DNA of 7,156 nucleotides from an uncultured delta proteobacterium (GTDB lineage: Bacteria > Myxococcota_A > Bradymonadia > REDH01): the NCBI GenBank assembly GCA_903912275.1, contig CAIWGR010000036.1, forward strand, positions 1 to 7,156. Reading direction: 5' to 3'. Under the pieces are notes generated by a model. It made no database searches. It was given only the letters and a program-made list of their open reading frames with translations, and had not been told where the DNA came from. Made by a program: the position numbers and the translations under genes. Positions 5,003 through 7,156 of this stretch are shown here, piece by piece. How positions within the stretch are numbered: position 1 is the stretch's first letter; each line of letters starts with the position of its first letter.

Positions 5003-7156
5003 GTGCCTCTGGTTCCCTACCGATTCGGCGACTACCGGACGACCATCGCTGCGCGCACCGCGGAATTCGCGGCGCTGCTGCGTGGGAGCTCCAAGGTCGT
5101 GACCGGCGACGGCATCGAGTCGGTGAGCCGGCTTCAGGCCCTCGGGCAGGACCTCGGCCGTCGCTTCCCCGACCAGGCCGAACGGATCGCTGCAGGCCTC
5201 GCGGTCGCCCCCGTCCCGGAGCTCGCCGCGCTTCGGCTGCTCGACGCCGACCCTGCCGCGCTGCTCGAGCAGGTGCTCCTCGACGACGACCGTCTCGCAG
5301 CCTTCTGCATCATCGCCTCCTCGAGCACCCTCTACGGCCGCCTCCTCGCGAAGGAGCCCCACTCGCTCATCGACCGCGAAGGCCGCATCGCCGAAATCAC
5401 GGTCGAACTCGAGCGGCTGTGTGAGGAGGCCGAGGGCCTCCCCGCAACCAAACATGCGGAGGCCATCGACAGGGCGGCCCTCCTGCTTCGCACCCGCAAA
5501 CGGCTCGAGATGCTCGGCGTTGTCCTCGCAGAGGTCACCCAATCCTCCGACATCCTCGCCACTGCTTCCGAGATTGCCCGCATCGCCGCCGAGGCCATTG
5601 CCACCGCGGTGCGATTCGCAGAGCGGCTGCTGCGCGCCGAAGCCCACCATGTCGTTGTGCTCGGCATGGGCAAGCTCGGAGGGCGCGAACTCAACCTCTC
5701 CTCCGACGTCGACCTCATCTTCGCCTGCGAGCCCCCCGCCGGAACCACCGACCTCGGACAGGCCGGCGCCGTCGCCCGACTCGTCACCTCGCTGATCGAC
5801 GATGTGACGCACGGCGGCCCCGTCTTCCGTGTTGACCTCCGCCTCCGTCCCTTCGGAACGCAGGGCGCCATCATCCACACCACCGACGAGCTCGTCGCCT
5901 ACTACGAGAGCCACGGCCGCACCTGGGAGCGGGGCGCACTCATCAAGGCACGGGCGGTCGGCGGAGATCTCGCGGTGGGCGAGCGCCTGTTGGAGCGCCT
6001 CCGCCCCTTCGTCTTCCCCAAGGTCATCGACGAGAGCGTCATTGAAGAGATCGCCGCCACCAAGCGGGCCATCGATGCCAGCCTCCTCGGCCGCTCCGCA
6101 CGCGGCGCCAAGCGTGGCTTCGACCTCAAGCTCGGCAGCGGCGGCATCCGCGAGATTGAGTTCTTCGCGCAGGCCTTCCAGCTCGTCTTCGGCGGCCGCG
6201 AACCCGATGTTGCCATTGCCAGCACTGTGCCTGCGCTGCAGCGCATCACGCTGCGTGGCCATCTGCCCGAGCGCGACTGCCTCGAACTCACCGAGGCCTA
6301 CCGCTTCCTCCGCCTGCTCGAGCACCGCGTGCAGATGGACGAGGAGCGCCAGACGCACGAGATGCCCGTCTCGCTCGAAGAGCGTCGCAGGCTTGCCTGG
6401 CGCCTCGGCTTCGCGACGCCGGAGGCGCTCGAGGAGCAGCTCGAGGCCCACCGCGAGGCGGTCTCGCGCCGCTTCGCCAGCCTCTTTGCACGCGGGGCCT
6501 CCGAGCCTTCGCCGGACGCCTGGATCGACGCAGTCCTCGATGGCGCACAGAGCGAGGAGGCCCGTCTCGCGCTCCTCGAGCAGGCAGGCTTCGTCCGCCC
6601 CCGCCGCGTCCTCGCCGACCTCACCGCGCTCGCCTCCCCGCCCGACCCCGTGCTCGGGCCACACGCACCCGCCGCCATCCGCGAGTCGGCCACCCGGTTC
6701 GTTGGCGCCTGCTCTCGTACCGCGCTGCCAGACAGGGCCATGGAGCGGGCCTTCGAGGCGATGCAGGTCAAGTATGCCCGCTCGCAGATCCTCGAGATTG
6801 TGCGGCAGCGGCCGCGTGCTGCCACCGTCCTCGCATCGCTCTTCGGCGCCAGCGAAAACCTTGGTCGCTCGCTGGTCCGTAACCCGGGGTTTATCGACAT
6901 CCTGCTCGGCGCCAGCGCCAAGCCCGCGCTCGACCTCGACGAACTCCGCGAAGAGCTCTCAAGGCTCCTCAGCTCCGTCGACGACCGCACCTCCGGCTCG
7001 CAGCGCGAACCCCACCTGCAGGCCATCCGCCGCTTCCGCCTCATCGAAGAGCTCCGCCTCGGACTCGGCCGCCTCTCCGGCCGCCTCTCCACACGAGAGG
7101 CCTCCCGCGGCCTCGCAGACCTCGCAGATGTCTGTCTCGAGTCCACCAAACAAGAG
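5003..7156 (+). CDS. glnE: Glutamine synthetase adenylyltransferase/deadenylylase GlnE (3' part outside window)
   Basis: The frame is open from GTG 5003 to the right edge, 718 residues with no stop. GlnE adds AMP to a tyrosine of glutamine synthetase and removes it by phosphorolysis, under PII (GlnB) control, linking nitrogen status to glutamine synthesis in the cytoplasm. The N-terminal nucleotidyltransferase domain (deadenylylase half) is complete: GMGKLGGRELNLSSDVDLIF (221-240) holds Asp235 and Asp237, and RVDLRLRP holds the third acidic residue, Asp278. LKLGSGGIREIEF (375-387) and AYRFLRLLEHRVQ (432-444) are typical of the half's helical part. VRNPGFIDILLG (625-636) and the helices ending LADLADVCLE (704-713) belong to the linker before the second transferase domain, which should follow beyond the edge. 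Full GlnE proteins are about 950 residues, so roughly the last quarter is missing here. The GTG start is backed by GGAG 8 nt upstream. Leucine is mostly CTC, unlike the minus-strand genes. Confidence 0.97.
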   Translation, partial: MPLVPYRFGDYRTTIAARTAEFAALLRGSSKVVTGDGIESVSRLQALGQDLGRRFPDQAERIAAGLAVAPVPELAALRLLDADPAALLEQVLLDDDRLAAFCIIASSSTLYGRLLAKEPHSLIDREGRIAEITVELERLCEEAEGLPATKHAEAIDRAALLLRTRKRLEMLGVVLAEVTQSSDILATASEIARIAAEAIATAVRFAERLLRAEAHHVVVLGMGKLGGRELNLSSDVDLIFACEPPAGTTDLGQAGAVARLVTSLIDDVTHGGPVFRVDLRLRPFGTQGAIIHTTDELVAYYESHGRTWERGALIKARAVGGDLAVGERLLERLRPFVFPKVIDESVIEEIAATKRAIDASLLGRSARGAKRGFDLKLGSGGIREIEFFAQAFQLVFGGREPDVAIASTVPALQRITLRGHLPERDCLELTEAYRFLRLLEHRVQMDEERQTHEMPVSLEERRRLAWRLGFATPEALEEQLEAHREAVSRRFASLFARGASEPSPDAWIDAVLDGAQSEEARLALLEQAGFVRPRRVLADLTALASPPDPVLGPHAPAAIRESATRFVGACSRTALPDRAMERAFEAMQVKYARSQILEIVRQRPRAATVLASLFGASENLGRSLVRNPGFIDILLGASAKPALDLDELREELSRLLSSVDDRTSGSQREPHLQAIRRFRLIEELRLGLGRLSGRLSTREASRGLADLADVCLESTKQE

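Noticed and set aside
4390..5424. A 344-codon plus-strand open frame across the pseudokinase start, the intergenic gap and the start of glnE
   Set aside because: It is Arg/Pro-rich with no domain and contradicts two well-supported genes in other frames.
4766..6664. A 632-codon open frame on the minus strand opposite glnE
   Set aside because: The GlnE signatures are unmistakable on the plus strand. The antisense product is Gly/Ala/Glu-rich, matches no family and would overlap the pseudokinase start.

Overview
The window comes from a high-GC Gram-negative bacterium and looks most like a myxobacterium or a relative (Myxococcota or Bradymonadota, the former Deltaproteobacteria). The support is indirect. 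One gene encodes a cysteine- and glycine-rich surface protein with a MopE-type metal-binding motif, a CGGCG disulfide module and a DUF1565 beta-helix start, a mosaic typical of those phyla. There is also a DUF1844 protein, a lipoprotein HtrA-type protease and an eukaryotic-like kinase homologue. No RNA gene, insertion sequence, CRISPR array or phage gene was seen.

Layout: (1) 1-1957, minus strand, is a large exported mosaic protein that runs off the left edge (652 residues visible). (2) 1958-2126 is a divergent intergenic region. (3) 2127-2525 and 2531-3748, plus strand, form a two-gene unit: a DUF1844 protein and, 5 bp later, a lipid-anchored HtrA-like serine protease with one PDZ domain. 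(4) 3745-4884, minus strand, is a kinase-fold protein that has lost the catalytic residues and ends in a C-terminal membrane anchor. It converges on the protease gene, and both stop codons lie in one CTAG tetranucleotide. (5) 4885-5002 is a second divergent intergenic region. (6) 5003-7156, plus strand, is glnE, which runs off the right edge (718 residues visible).

Functionally the set is mixed. The mosaic protein and the protease act in the cell envelope. The pseudokinase is probably a membrane-tethered binding or scaffold protein facing the cytoplasm. GlnE controls glutamine synthetase by adenylylation and deadenylylation. Only the DUF1844-protease pair looks like an operon; the other neighbours are divergent or convergent.

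The two edge genes are open to the window ends, so they have no visible stop. The long open frames antisense to every gene here result from high GC and are not genes. The most interesting points are the tail-anchored pseudokinase, the shared CTAG stop, the (GCC)n-coded polyglycine tracts in the mosaic protein, and a strand-independent C-over-G bias at third codon positions. I found no convincing evidence of a wholly new multi-gene system.
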